A stretch of DNA of 64,000 nt from DASXMT01 sp963812965 (GTDB lineage Bacteria; Actinomycetota; Acidimicrobiia; Acidimicrobiales; RAAP-2). The notes beneath the pieces were generated by a model. That model saw only the letters and a program-made list of their open reading frames with translations, was not told the DNA's origin and did no database searches. Positions 18,233 through 27,698 of this stretch are shown in pieces. A program made the position numbers and the translations under genes. The number at the start of each line of letters is the position of its first letter. Position 1 is the first letter of the stretch. The stretch spans positions 124,001-188,000 of the forward strand of contig CAWEXG010000005.1 of the NCBI GenBank assembly GCA_963812965.1. Direction: 5' to 3'.

Positions 18233-18850
18233 TCAGGTCGTGCTGCCCACCGGGGAGATCTGAGGCGATTCCTGAGGGTTGTTCGGGCAGGTGGTGAGAG
18301 ACGAGTCGGGAGCGAACAGTGCCGTCGTTTGGTTGGGGGGGTACACCCGGAACCCCTGAGCGGCCACCGGGGTGCAGTTGATGATGCCGGGATTGGCCTG
18401 CCGGAAGAGGGCACTGGTCGTCTGCTTCGGCGCCAGCGTCACCAACGTCGTCGTCTGGCCTGACCGGTTGGCGGCTTGGCCGAGCTGCACGCCGTTGGCA
18501 CCAACCACGGAGACACCCGGGTATCCCTGGAGCGTGCAGGTCACCGTGCTGGTGTTCTCGAACACGAGAGGAATGATCTCCGACCCAGCAGCACCCCCGG
18601 CCTGGCCGACGGAGACCGAGAGCTGGCTCGAAGTACACGGCGCCGAGCCGGCCGTCGTGGTCGAAGAGCCTGTCGTCGGCTTCGTGGTGGAGGAAGAGGT
18701 CGTCGAGCTGGTCGAGGGCTTCGTGGTGCTGCTCGAATTCGGAGGCTTCGTCGTGCTGATGGACGTGGTCGGACTGCTGCTGCATCCTGCAGCGATGACA
18801 CCGGCCAGAACGACTGCACATCCGATCTGTGGCCAATTTCGAGAAATCAT
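18233..18850 (-). CDS. Secreted DUF4232-type lipoprotein
   Basis: From ATG 18850 (AGGGGG upstream) the protein has a lipoprotein signal ending in the lipobox AAGC at about residues 18-21, then a Ser/Thr/Pro-rich linker made of STTKP-like repeats (about 25-70), then a globular domain with CTSSQLSVSV, IPLVFENTSTVTCTLQGYPG, FRVYPPNQT and TTCP. This is the DUF4232 layout found in many actinobacterial surface lipoproteins; the function is unknown. Four cysteines in the domain probably form disulfides. Confidence 0.8.
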   Translation of the reverse strand: MISRNWPQIGCAVVLAGVIAAGCSSSPTTSISTTKPPNSSSTTKPSTSSTTSSSTTKPTTGSSTTTAGSAPCTSSQLSVSVGQAGGAAGSEIIPLVFENTSTVTCTLQGYPGVSVVGANGVQLGQAANRSGQTTTLVTLAPKQTTSALFRQANPGIINCTPVAAQGFRVYPPNQTTALFAPDSSLTTCPNNPQESPQISPVGSTT

Positions 18851-19013
18851 CGAACCCCCTAGGGCAGCGTGTCCGGGCGTGTCCGGCAGTGTGTGGTCGC
18901 CTGCCTGAAGGTATACCCGCCGGTGTAAGCCGTCACGTGGACCCACCTCGACTGCCGGTAGGCCGGGTGAGGGACAATGGGACCGACGTACCGGACCTCG
19001 AAAAGGAGCGATC

Positions 19014-19535
19014 GTGCCGATCTATGCCTTAGATGATGCGATGCCCACCATTCACGAGACGGCGTTCGTCCACCCTGATGCGGTGATCATCGGACGGGTG
19101 ATCATCGGGGCACAGTCGACGGTGTGGCCGTGCGCGGTTCTCCGCGGGGACGGGAGCGAGATCCGGATCGGGGAGCGTACGTCGATTCAGGACGGGTCCG
19201 TGGTGCACACGACTCCGCTCGTTCCCACCGTGGTCGGTGCCGGATGCGTCGTGGGCCATATGGTCCACCTGGAGGGGTGCACCATCGAGGACGCGTCGCT
19301 CGTCGGCAACGGTTCCATCGTGCTCCACGAGGCGTTGGTGCAGACCGGAGCGGTGGTCGGGTCTAACGCGGTGGTCCCGAACGGGATGGTGGTGCCGACC
19401 GGTTCCGTTGCGCTCGGCGTCCCGGCCAAGCTCAGGGAGGCGAGCGACGGTGTTCTGGCTGGGATCACCATGGCTGCGGACGTCTACGTGCAGCGGGGCG
19501 AGCGGTACCGAGCCGAGCTGCGCCGGATCGGATGA
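19014..19535 (+). CDS. Gamma-carbonic-anhydrase-like hexapeptide protein
   Basis: A 173-residue left-handed beta-helix protein (repeats such as VIIGRVIIGAQSTVWPCAVL and IRIGERTSIQDGSVVHTT). GTG 19014 follows AAAAGGAG. Of the three zinc histidines known in Cam/YrdA-type proteins, those in VVHTT and VGHMVH are present, while the position corresponding to the third (H in GHKVMLHG) is Glu and a His lies two residues earlier (GHMVHLEG). The latter arrangement may be a subfamily trait. Carbonic anhydrase activity is therefore uncertain; acyltransferase-like or structural roles remain possible. Confidence 0.82.
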   Translation: MPIYALDDAMPTIHETAFVHPDAVIIGRVIIGAQSTVWPCAVLRGDGSEIRIGERTSIQDGSVVHTTPLVPTVVGAGCVVGHMVHLEGCTIEDASLVGNGSIVLHEALVQTGAVVGSNAVVPNGMVVPTGSVALGVPAKLREASDGVLAGITMAADVYVQRGERYRAELRRIG

Positions 19536-19726
19536 CCCGCGGAGCAGCTCCGAGATCGCAGGCTGACGCCCGCGGCGGTAGGCGCAAAAACTGGTGCTAA
19601 CCCCCGCCCGGAAACGCCCGGGAGCACCATAGAATTCTCCCGACCGCTTGGTAGCATGCCGGGTATACGCAGCTCCGAGTCAGGCCGCCACCGGCCTCCA
19701 CCACACGAAGGGCGGGTTGTCGGGCT

Positions 19727-20704
19727 ATGACCACCACCATGCTGGCGAGCTCACCGCGGGCGGCCACCGGCGATGGCCAATGGGCCGTCGAGACGCACGG
19801 CCTGACGAAACGATTCGGCGAGAACGTCGCCGTCAACAACGTCGAGCTCCTCGTTCCCCGCGGCTGTGCGTTCGGGTATCTCGGCCCCAACGGCGCCGGC
19901 AAGACGACGTTGATCCGGGTGCTGCTGGGACTGACCCACGCGGACGCGGGCACCATGTTCCTACTCGGTCACGCCGTTCCCCGCCATCGCGACTTGGCCC
20001 TGGCCCGTGTCGGCGCCATCGTCGACGAGCCCCGCTTCCACGGCCACCTGACCGGCCGCCAGAACCTGCAGATCCTGGCGGCCGCCCGCGAGCCGGCGGC
20101 CAAGAGCCGCATCGAGCCGGCGCTCGAGCGCGTGGGCATCCTGCACCGGGCGAATGACAATGTGTCGAAGTACTCCATGGGCATGCGCCAACGTCTGGGC
20201 GTCGCCGCCTGCCTCCTCGGGGACCCCCAGCTGCTGATCCTCGACGAGCCCATGAACGGCCTGGACCCCGGGGGGATGCTTGAGATCCGCGACATGATCC
20301 TGTCCCTTGTCGCCGAGGGCCGCACCGTTGTGCTGTCGTCGCACCTCCTCGACGAGGTCGAGCGCACGTGTGACGCCGTGGCCATCGTCGACCGGGGTAC
20401 CGTGATCCGCCAGGGCCCGATCTCCCAGCTCTTGGCCGGTTCCTCCTTTGAGGTCCAGGTCGAGTGCTCCGATCCCGACCGGGCCGGCGGCTTGCTGCAG
20501 ACGACCTCCTTCGGCGCCCACTTCCAGGTCGGGCCGGACGGGCTCGCCATCTCCTTGCCCGAGGGCACCGAGCGCGACGCCATCGCTGAGATCAACCGCC
20601 TGCTTGTCGAGGGAGGGATCTCGGTCTACCGACTCCAACACATCCAGGCCTCCCTCGAGCAGTGGTTCCTCGAGGTCACCAAGCGTCTGGGGGAAGCCGA
20701 ATGA
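19727..20704 (+). CDS. ABC transporter ATP-binding protein
   Basis: A 325-residue ATPase with Walker A GPNGAGKTT (about residues 46-54), Q-loop DEPRFHGHLT region, signature YSMGMRQRLG, Walker B LLILDEPMNGLDP and the H-loop SSHLLDE. The C-terminal extension (about 235-325) is the short domain typical of DrrA/CcmA-type exporters. It is coupled to the permease by an ATGA overlap. The N-terminal about 20 residues are Ala/Thr rich and variable; ATG 19727 is chosen, ATG 19739 is possible. Substrate unknown. Confidence 0.9.
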   Translation: MTTTMLASSPRAATGDGQWAVETHGLTKRFGENVAVNNVELLVPRGCAFGYLGPNGAGKTTLIRVLLGLTHADAGTMFLLGHAVPRHRDLALARVGAIVDEPRFHGHLTGRQNLQILAAAREPAAKSRIEPALERVGILHRANDNVSKYSMGMRQRLGVAACLLGDPQLLILDEPMNGLDPGGMLEIRDMILSLVAEGRTVVLSSHLLDEVERTCDAVAIVDRGTVIRQGPISQLLAGSSFEVQVECSDPDRAGGLLQTTSFGAHFQVGPDGLAISLPEGTERDAIAEINRLLVEGGISVYRLQHIQASLEQWFLEVTKRLGEAE

Positions 20705-21888
20705 CCACGATCTCCGACGTCGGCGTTCCGGCTCCCACGCCGATCCGGGTGGAGACGCGGAGCGATCACCGCGGCTCGTGGATCCCGACCTGGGCCATGG
20801 TCGCCACGCGCTTTATGGAGCTGCGCAAACGGCGGGGGCTGATGATCGCCCTGATCGCGGTCAACATCGGCATCCCGGTCGTCTTCCTCGGGGTGCGCCT
20901 CGTCTCCCACGCTCTCGACCCCAGATCCTACGGCCCGGCCGGCGGCTACAGCATCTTCACCCAGCTGGTGGCCGGTGTCATGTACATCTTCGGGTTCATC
21001 GTGGCGGCGGCCGTGGGCTCCACGGCGGGGTCGGTCGATCTCACCGAGGGGATGTTCCGCCACCTCGTGATCACCGGGCGTTCCCGCCTGGCCCTGTACT
21101 TCGCGCGCATCCCGGCCGGGCTGGCCATCGTCATCACCATGGTGGCGGTCGGCTACACCATCGTCTGCGCTGTGTGCGTCTTCGCCGCGCCGACGCAGCT
21201 CAACTATGACGGCGTCAACGTCCCCGTGGGACTGTCGCGCCCGGCATTGGACACCTGGGCGGCGTCGCACGCCGACGAGGTGATCTGCAATTTCAACTTC
21301 CATGGGGGCGAAGGGCTGAACGGGCCGCCGCCGAACGTGCCCTGTGGAAACGGGCAATCGAGCGGCCCACCGCCGGGGACGGTAATCAAGACGCCGAAGG
21401 GGACGATCACCGTCCCCGGGAACGAATCGCCGGCCCAGATCCGGGCGTTCGCAGTCACGGTCGCCAATCAGGACTACGCGGACTACCACTCGAACTTCTT
21501 GGTCCCCTCCACCACACTGATGGTCGACGTCGGGCTGTGGATCGCGCTGGAGGCGACTATCGGGTTCATCGTCGGCCTCGGGCTGGCTTCGCTGATGGGC
21601 CAGCGGACGGTACCCGTGATCATCCTGATCGTGCTGGAGCTGATCCTGACGCCCGTCTTCAGCCGCCACATCATTTCGCACCTCCTCAATGTCCAGCGCG
21701 GGATCGTGGGCGTCGCCATGACCCACCTTGAGCCGGGAGGTCTCCCAACACCGTTCGGCGGCGGCGGTGGGGGTGGAGGAAACCCGCTGATCCCTGAGTC
21801 CACCTTGGCGGCGTCACTGGTGATCGTTGGCTGGATCGTGTTCTGGACCGCTATCGGCGCCTGGCGTATGAAGACGCGCGACGCCTGA
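20701..21888 (+). CDS. ABC transporter permease
   Basis: A 395-residue integral membrane protein with about six hydrophobic segments (near residues 37-58, 82-108, 130-165, 270-300, 302-325 and 365-388) and a large extracytoplasmic loop between the third and fourth that is Gly/Pro/Asn rich. A second Gly-rich stretch (GGGGGGGG) precedes the last helix. It overlaps the upstream ATPase gene as ATGA and is its evident partner. The fold is ABC-2 like; the cargo cannot be predicted. Confidence 0.85.
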   Translation: MTTISDVGVPAPTPIRVETRSDHRGSWIPTWAMVATRFMELRKRRGLMIALIAVNIGIPVVFLGVRLVSHALDPRSYGPAGGYSIFTQLVAGVMYIFGFIVAAAVGSTAGSVDLTEGMFRHLVITGRSRLALYFARIPAGLAIVITMVAVGYTIVCAVCVFAAPTQLNYDGVNVPVGLSRPALDTWAASHADEVICNFNFHGGEGLNGPPPNVPCGNGQSSGPPPGTVIKTPKGTITVPGNESPAQIRAFAVTVANQDYADYHSNFLVPSTTLMVDVGLWIALEATIGFIVGLGLASLMGQRTVPVIILIVLELILTPVFSRHIISHLLNVQRGIVGVAMTHLEPGGLPTPFGGGGGGGGNPLIPESTLAASLVIVGWIVFWTAIGAWRMKTRDA

Positions 21889-22125
21889 CCGAGGGGCCAG
21901 GGAGCCGACCTCGTGCCCGGCCGAGGCGAGCAGCCGCTCGCTCTCGTCCCGCAGGCGCACCGCAGCTGCATCGTCCCGGGCTTGGCAGCCCATGTGTCCC
22001 GGCCTTGGAGCGGACCCGGTACATGTCCATTCTCGTCGCGACCTCCGGGGAGGTGGCCGCAAGCTCCTCGACGCCCACTACGCCGCGGCCATCGACGTCA
22101 CCACGTTGATCGGGCACTTCGGAAA
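21889..22125. other. Noncoding stretch before the IS remnants
   Basis: No supported gene. The sequence is GC-rich with several overlapping frames, none with family similarity or a ribosome binding site. Together with the following 175 bp it separates the ABC exporter from the SnoaL-like gene. Confidence 0.5.
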
Positions 22126-22300
22126 TCACCGGGATTTGACCGTTGAGAACAGCGCCCAGTTGGGCTCGCCTGCGTAGAGCAGTGATCGGATCCAGTAGTT
22201 CCGATGCGTAGAGCAGTGATCGGATCCAGTAATTCCGAAATGACGTGAACCCGAAGGTGGCACGCTTCATCCGCTTGATCAGGTTGTTGACTGCTCGGTG
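22126..22300 (-). pseudogene. ISL3-family transposase, C-terminal remnant
   Basis: The reverse strand encodes AVNNLIKRMKRATFGF, then FRNYWIRSLLYA, the characteristic C-terminus of ISL3-type transposases, and after a frame change YAGEPNWALFSTVKSR followed by a stop at 22126. The frame change is caused by a 34-bp tandem duplication (22171-22204, 22205-22238). Nothing of the catalytic domain remains, so this is a dead fragment. Confidence 0.7.
22171..22238. repeat. 34-bp tandem duplication in the ISL3 remnant
   Basis: The block beginning tgcgtagagcagtgatcgga is repeated once with a single difference (tagtt versus taatt). It duplicates the codons for NYWIRSLLYA and shifts the frame by one base. 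Confidence 0.9.
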
Positions 22301-22449
22301 CCGTCTTTGACAGCACCCACGGAGGCACTCCTTCAGATTCATCGCTTCTCCGCTGAGATCCGAAATGCCAGTAAGGTGACCCACCGTCACGATTTCGGCG
22401 AGGAAACCAGCGTCTCCAAAGGGCATCTCGCCAAAAGTAAGGAGCGACG

Positions 22450-22980
22450 ATGCCCAGTGAGACCCTCGGGCAAAAGTTGGATGCCATCTTCGGCGCCCAC
22501 ATGGAGGCGGAGCTTGCCGGCGACCTCGACCAAACGCTCGCCACAATGGCGCCGAACCCCCACCTTGTCAACATCCCGACGATGGTGGGCGGGGCGGGTG
22601 GCGACGGGGTTCGCACCTTCTACTCAAAGCGCCTGATCGGCCAGTTCTTCCCACCCGACGTCGAGTTCACGACGGTCTCGCGTACATACAGCGAGGACAG
22701 GCTCGTCGACGAGATCATTATCTCTTTCACACACACCACCACCATTGACTGGATGCTCCCGGGGGTCGCCCCTACGAACAAGCGGGTCGAGGTGGCTTTT
22801 GTGGTGATCGTGGGCGTCGAGGACGACAAGGTCAGCTACGAGCACATCTACTGGGACCAGGCCACGGTGCTCGTGCAGATCGGCCTGCTCGACCCTGCCG
22901 ACCTCCCCGTCGCTGGCGCAGGGACAGTGGCGAAGCTCCGGGACCCCTCGATCCCTGACCCCTTCTTCGGCGAGGGCTGA
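22450..22980 (+). CDS. SnoaL/NTF2-like protein
   Basis: A 176-residue protein with the alpha+beta cone pattern of SnoaL-like proteins: an N-terminal helix with HMEAELAGDLDQTLATMAPNP, VRTFYSKRLIGQFFP, and C-terminal strands VAFVVIVGVEDDKVSYEHIYWDQAT. AAGGAGCGACG precedes the ATG. Family members range from polyketide cyclases to ketosteroid isomerase-like enzymes, and this one has a catalytic-type His/Asp set (HIYWDQ). IS1380 is inserted 38 bp after its stop. No other pathway gene is adjacent. Confidence 0.78.
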   Translation: MPSETLGQKLDAIFGAHMEAELAGDLDQTLATMAPNPHLVNIPTMVGGAGGDGVRTFYSKRLIGQFFPPDVEFTTVSRTYSEDRLVDEIIISFTHTTTIDWMLPGVAPTNKRVEVAFVVIVGVEDDKVSYEHIYWDQATVLVQIGLLDPADLPVAGAGTVAKLRDPSIPDPFFGEG

Positions 22981-23018
22981 CGGCAGCTCAACCAGCTCCG
23001 GTACGATCGTCGCCCTAG

Positions 23019-24711
23019 CCCCGCCTCTTCACGCCGCTATTCGGCGGTGGCCTGATGTCGTCATTCCAGTGGGCTGAGCGGTCGGACCGGTGATTGTGGC
23101 TCCGTGGTGATGACGACGGCGATCGTTGTGCGCTTTGTCGGGGTCGGAAAGTGACCAGGGACATGCTTGAGGACGCGTGTGGTCACGCTGGTGCCGCCTC
23201 ACGGGTTCTCTGGAGTCGGTCAGGTGATGAGGTCGATGCGTTGGTAGGCATCGAGGAGCATCTGGGTTGTCGGCCAACCTTCGATGATGCGCACGACGCG
23301 GTCGGCGTGCCCGGTGCACGAGACGTCCCGGTGCGTGGAAGATCCCCCAACGAAGTGCCTTGGGTCGGGCGTCGCTCCAGCTCCCGTCGAGGCACAACAG
23401 CTGGAACCACCGCACGAGGTCGGCAGCCAGGGTGACGGTCATCAGCCAGTTGGTGTTGGCCTCGAAGCTGGCGAAGGGGAACCGACAGAGCCCCGACTCC
23501 TTCAATCGCTGGATGTGGGACTCGACGTGGGCGTGGGCCCGCATGGTTGCATCCAGGTCTCTCGGGTCGCCGTCCTGGTCGGTGTAGAACCCCCAGTAGC
23601 GGTAGTCGAGGCTCGGGAACAGGCTGCGCTGGGCACCGGGGTGAAGGGGTTCACGTCGGATGATCAACCGGGTTCGAGAGGGGAACCTCTTCCCGTCGAT
23701 CAGCGAGGTGAGCTCGGCTACGTGAGCGCCGTCCTTCAACTCACCGTTCTGAGCGAGGGCGTCCAGCCACACCTCTTCGACTCCGATGGCATCGAAGATG
23801 GCGGCGGTGACCTGGGCGTTCGACCGGGCAGACACGTAGAAGCCCACGTTGCGGGCCCGGCATGCTGCCAAGAAGTCCTCGGTGCACCCGGCCGAGTCGG
23901 CCCGCATGATGACGTCACGGTTGACCAACTCGGGATCGTCGCCGACATGGTGGCCACGAGCGATCTCTTCGGGCAGCTGGGCGACAGCGTCGTCGAGCAC
24001 GGTGATGTGATCGGCCACGGTGTTGGACCCGGCGTTCCCCGGACGCAGGAGCGCGGAGAGCGTCTCACCGGTGGCGTCGGCGAAACAAAAGATCGGATGG
24101 AACCCGAACCCGCCCTTGTAGGTGGGTGCCGCCTGCTCCTTGCCTTCGGAGTGGATCTCGACCAGGGAGGCGTCGATGTCCAAGAGGACAGGAGCAGTGC
24201 CCGTCGTCGCCGACGAACGGGACCACACCTGAGCTCGCATCTCCGCCATCGCTCGTGCGATCCCCAACCGGGTGGACGGGGCGATCTCGTGGAACGTGCG
24301 TGCGACCGTCGTGTCCGACGGTACCGAGCCGAACAGGTCCCCTCCGATGCGCAGGTGCTCGATGTCGAGACAGCTCTCGCCCCCACCGGCCAGCATGAGG
24401 GCGGTCTGAACGAGCACCTTGCCCCGGTCGTGGACCGGGAAGCCCGATCCACTCCACGGGATCCGGGACGAAAGCGCATCACCGAGTCCCAACCGGTCGG
24501 CAAAGGACCCAAGAGTGTGCAGTCCGACGTGGGCCACCACGCCGGTTCCACCGGGTTCCACAACGACGCGACGAGTGCTGTTACCGTTCACTTTGGAAGT
24601 GCCCTTCTGTTGGGTGATGCTGTTGCCTCGAGAACAACAGTTTCCCCTACTGGGAGGGCTTTTCCGCGGACGCGGACCGGTCAGCTCAAATGGCGGCGTG
24701 AAGAGGCGGGG
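23019..24711 (-). mobile_element. IS1380-family insertion sequence
   Basis: A 1,693-bp element with perfect 19-bp terminal inverted repeats (left end begins ccccgcctcttcacgccg at 23019, mirrored at 24693-24711) flanked on each side by CTAG, read as a 4-bp target duplication. It carries one transposase gene on the reverse strand. Intact ends and duplication indicate a fairly recent insertion, although the transposase is frameshifted near its end. Confidence 0.88.
23220..24591 (-). pseudogene. IS1380 transposase, frameshift near the C-terminus
   Basis: DDE transposase of IS1380 type: LDIDASLVEIHSEGKEQ (first Asp), ADATGETLSALLRPGNAGSN, VIMRADSAGC (second Asp), then VESHIQRLKESGL and FASFEANTNWL. 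From ATG 24591 the frame is open, but near 23310 it leaves the family sequence; the expected end RVVRIIEGWPTTQMLLDAYQ with a stop at 23220 is in another frame. One inserted base (or two lost) explains this. The main catalytic region is intact, but the last about 35 residues are replaced in the present frame. Confidence 0.85.
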
Positions 24712-24925
24712 CTAGCGGGCATTCCACCGCAGGTAACTCCCAAAGCTCGAACAAGGTGCTGTCGGACCTACCCGACCCCGTTCAAATCCGAAGGGCCGTT
24801 GATCGCCGACTCGGTCCGGCCGTTCCCTCGGTATCTACTGGAGCGGCTCGCCGATCGGTGCGAGGCCTCTGCCCCGACCCGTGTGGGGCACCTTGGGGAG
24901 ACGGGGCCATTGGTAGGCTTGCACA

Positions 24926-25102
24926 ATGGGTGGACGAGCGACCGTCGTGGTTTACGTGCTTGCGCTCGTAGTCGTCGTGGTCGGTCTTGACATTCTGTTC
25001 TTCAAGCATCACTTTTGGGCACGCTTGATAGGAAACGTTGGCATCGTCCTGGTATTTGCTGCCTTCTATCTACGCTTTCAGGGCGCCTTCGGCGGTAAGT
25101 AA
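24926..25102 (+). CDS. Small two-helix membrane protein
   Basis: A 58-residue reading frame from ATG 24926 with two hydrophobic helices, VVVYVLALVVVVVGLDILFF and LIGNVGIVLVFAAFYLRF, separated by a short basic KHHFWAR turn. Pattern and charge distribution look like a real small membrane protein; I do not recognise its family. It lies just outside the right end of IS1380 with no neighbours of known relation. No strong ribosome binding site is seen. Confidence 0.55.
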   Translation: MGGRATVVVYVLALVVVVVGLDILFFKHHFWARLIGNVGIVLVFAAFYLRFQGAFGGK

Positions 25103-25141
25103 GCACCTTCTGGAAGCTGAGCCATCCCTCGGTGGGGCTTC

Positions 25142-25330
25142 CTTGCCCACCTGGTCGAGTGGCAGGAGATCCTGGAAACGGCGATGCGGTTCGCCACCAA
25201 CTGCGCCAAGGCTTACGCCCGGGTCTCGGCGCCGACCAGGCGCCGGTTCAACCAAGCCGTCTTTACGGGCATCGACGTACGCGGCGGCAAGATCGCCGCT
25301 GTGGGGTACCAACCTCAGGGCTCACCATGA
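25142..25330 (+). pseudogene. Serine recombinase, C-terminal remnant
   Basis: The frame reads LAHLVEWQEILETAMRF, ATNCAKAYARVSAPTRRRFN and QAVFTGIDVRGGKIAAV before a TGA at 25330. This resembles the extreme C-terminus of large serine recombinases (the TRRxFNQAxF motif after a coiled segment). No catalytic N-domain is present. It is likely the leftover of an integrated element. Alternative: a fragment of another phage-related protein. Confidence 0.55.
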
Positions 25331-25420
25331 TGTCTACGATGTCTTGAGCCACAATGGTTGTGCAGAAGACGATGTCTTATTCAAACTCAGCTGAGCTGCG
25401 GGAACGTCTCAGTCCCCTGC

Positions 25421-25800
25421 TCACGAATCCGCTGGATCTGAGGGGAGGACAGTGAACTGACCGCCGTCCAGCGGTCGGAGGGCTCGGAAATGACGCTCGT
25501 CGAAGGTGAGCAGGCAACGGGTGCCGTACCGTTTGGCGACGATGATCACCCCAAGATCGGCGAGCCCAACGCCGAGGTTGTCATACCGGCGCTCTAGGCC
25601 AGCGACGACCCCGTAGTCGTCGGGTTCTAGGTTGGCGACCGTAAACCTGCCGGCCGCGAGGTCATCGAGGAATGCCAACCGGCAGGTCGACCGAACCGGC
25701 GCCGAGAAGGTAGTCGACCTCAGCGGTGACGGGAGCCGGGATGACCAACTCGCCAGGCTCCTCACGCAGAGTTGCCCTTGTGGCCCTTTGGTGACAACCC
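25421..25800 (-). pseudogene. VapC-type PIN toxin, truncated and frameshifted
   Basis: The downstream part encodes LAFLDDLAAGRFTVANLEPD, RYDNLGVGLADLGVIIVAKR and LLTFDERHFRALRPL, a PIN-domain C-terminal half with the usual acidic residues. The preceding piece LREEPGELVIPAPVTAEVDY is in another frame (shift near 25695), and the first catalytic segment (DTS) is missing because a stop in that frame lies at about 25813, next to the following gene. No antitoxin gene is present. Confidence 0.75.
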
Positions 25801-25805
25801 CGGTT

Positions 25806-27325
25806 CTAGGTCGTCGTGGTTGTGTCTCCGCTTGGGCAGGTCTTCGGGAAGGTCACCGGCTGGCCGAGCTGCTTCATGCCTTTGAGGTACGCCGTATTGA
25901 GAGACGACTCGGCACTGGCACCGGACCAGATCACCGATGTGCAGTTGGTGGAGTCACACCCGCCACCGAAGGTGAAGGATTGCCCGGTCCTCACGGTGAC
26001 GCACTGGCAGAGCGCCATGGCAGGGTTAGTGGGATCGATCTCGCACTCGACGTCAACGCAGTTGGCCCAGGGCACTCCTGACGGACAGGTTAAGACCTCG
26101 AAGCTGGGGTTGATGTTCATCGTCGAGAAGTCCGACCGCACGCTGCTCCCCTTCTGAGCCCGCTCGGTACAGGACTTGTAGCCAACCGAGTAGCCGTTCT
26201 GCATGACGCACCGGCAGACCGAGATGTTGGGGTCGGTCGTGGACGGCTGGCATGACGCCGTCGTGCACAGGGCGAACGGCTGGTTGCAGAGCCACGTCCC
26301 ATCGACCCTGAGCGCGTCGTTGGTCGGGACCGTGGTGCCTGCGCCCACTTTGTTCTTGGGGGTAACGCCGCAGGCCGCAGCGATCACGGCGAAGGCGGAG
26401 AGGGCGGAGGCGGACGTGATGGCTTGGCGCCGGGTCACTCTCGGCTCGCCACCGCCTGCCGGCGCGCCCTCGACAAGGCGTTCGATCTCTTGGGCTCCCA
26501 GCGCCATCGCGCCGGTTCGGTTGCCTTCGATGCGAACTGCGCACGGCGTGGCGGTCACGCCATAGGCGGCGAACACCGAGCGGCGATCGTCGAAGAGCAC
26601 CGTTCTCAGCCCGTACTCACGCACCTGGTCGCCACCGTGCGCCGGTGGACCCCCGATCACCAGGGCAACCGTGACCTGCTCTGCCAGATCCCCCTGCCAT
26701 CGGGCGACGTCGGGGAGGAGCGCCTCGCAGGCCCCGCAGCCAGGTTGCCCGAAGACGAGCACCAAGGGTCGGTGGTCCGCTCCCAAGGCGTCAAGGGTCA
26801 CCGTCCGCCCTGCGTGGTCCGGGAGGGCGAACGGCACCGAGGCGCTGGGCACTCGGCGAGACCGTCGTCGCCGTAGCACCGGAACCATCCACAGCCCGAG
26901 CGTGATGGCGGCAATGCCGGAGCACCACCAGCCGAAACGACCCCCCAGCATGAGCAGCACGGCGAGCGTGGCAAAGAAACCGTTCCTTGCCACGGTCGGC
27001 CATCCGATCGGACTCGACGACAGTCGCCCGAAACAATGGCAGTCCGGGCTGCGGCCCTGAGCGAGATTTACCACTACAGCAGCGCTGAAACCCGCGAGCA
27101 GGGCACAAGCCACAGACCAGCCGCCCACGACGATCCCACAACCAGCAACGCGATGGCGCCCAGCTCGCCGCAGATCAGTGCCCATCCGAGCAGGCCGGCG
27201 ACTCGACCCGGGACGCCGAACGCCGCCACCGCCCGCCTACCGCCGCCATCGGACACCTTGGTTACGGCCGCCACGCCGAACATCCCGGCGAGGGCGACCC
27301 TGGCAAGGATCACCAACACTGGCAC
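25806..27325 (-). pseudogene. MauE-thioredoxin-Cys-rich fusion, frameshifted
   Basis: From ATG 27325 the chain starts as a MauE/DoxX-like four-helix membrane domain (VILARVALAGMFGVAAVTKV, LLGWALICGELGAIALLVVG); near 27105-27135 the frame changes and FSAAVVVNLAQG, SPDCHCFGRLS and a fourth helix follow. Next is a thioredoxin fold with VLVFGQPGCGACEALLPDV (CGAC site), then RRQAITSASALSAFAVIAAAC, which looks like a signal with lipobox, and finally a secreted domain with about 14 cysteines (CNQPFALCTTASC, CRCVMQNG, CQCVTVRTG). The last part could also start separately at an in-frame GTG (near 26441). MauE-type proteins move reducing power across the membrane. One indel breaks the reading frame. 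Confidence 0.75.
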
Positions 27326-27547
27326 CGCTTTTGGCCTCGGCCGTGGGTGCCTAGGCGACGAATTGGAGGATGCCCTACGCTCACCCGGCGGAGTGTAATC
27401 GGACTCTTCGCGATGAGGTGTGGGACGGTGCCACAGCGCGCCCGGTCAGCTCACCCCGGGCGAATTCGGAGACCTGCACTCAATCCAACCCGCAGGCCAC
27501 ATTGTCATAAGACGTTGATCTGTCCACCAAATGGGGCTCTTCCGGAG

Positions 27548-27621
27548 TGGAGGCGATGGGACTCGAACCCACGAACCTCCTGACTGCCAGTCAGGCGCTC
27601 TACCAGCTGAGCTACGCCCCC
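27548..27621 (-). tRNA. tRNA-Ala (GGC)
   Basis: Reverse-strand cloverleaf: acceptor GGGGGCG/CGCCTCC (one G-U), D-arm GCTC...GAGC, anticodon stem CCTGA/TCAGG with loop CTGGCAG giving anticodon GGC, T-arm GTGGG-TTCGAGT-CCCAT, discriminator A. The 3' CCA is not encoded. Length 74 nt. Confidence 0.97.
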
Positions 27622-27698
27622 GAAAGCGAAGCAACGTTATCAGGCCGGCCGACCGGGTCGGCCAGGATCCGTCTTCCCTCCCGGTACGCTCTCCACCC

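Noticed and set aside
27622..27698. T-box leader for leuS
   Set aside because: Only 77 bp lie between the divergent tRNA and the start; no specifier loop or T-box sequence.
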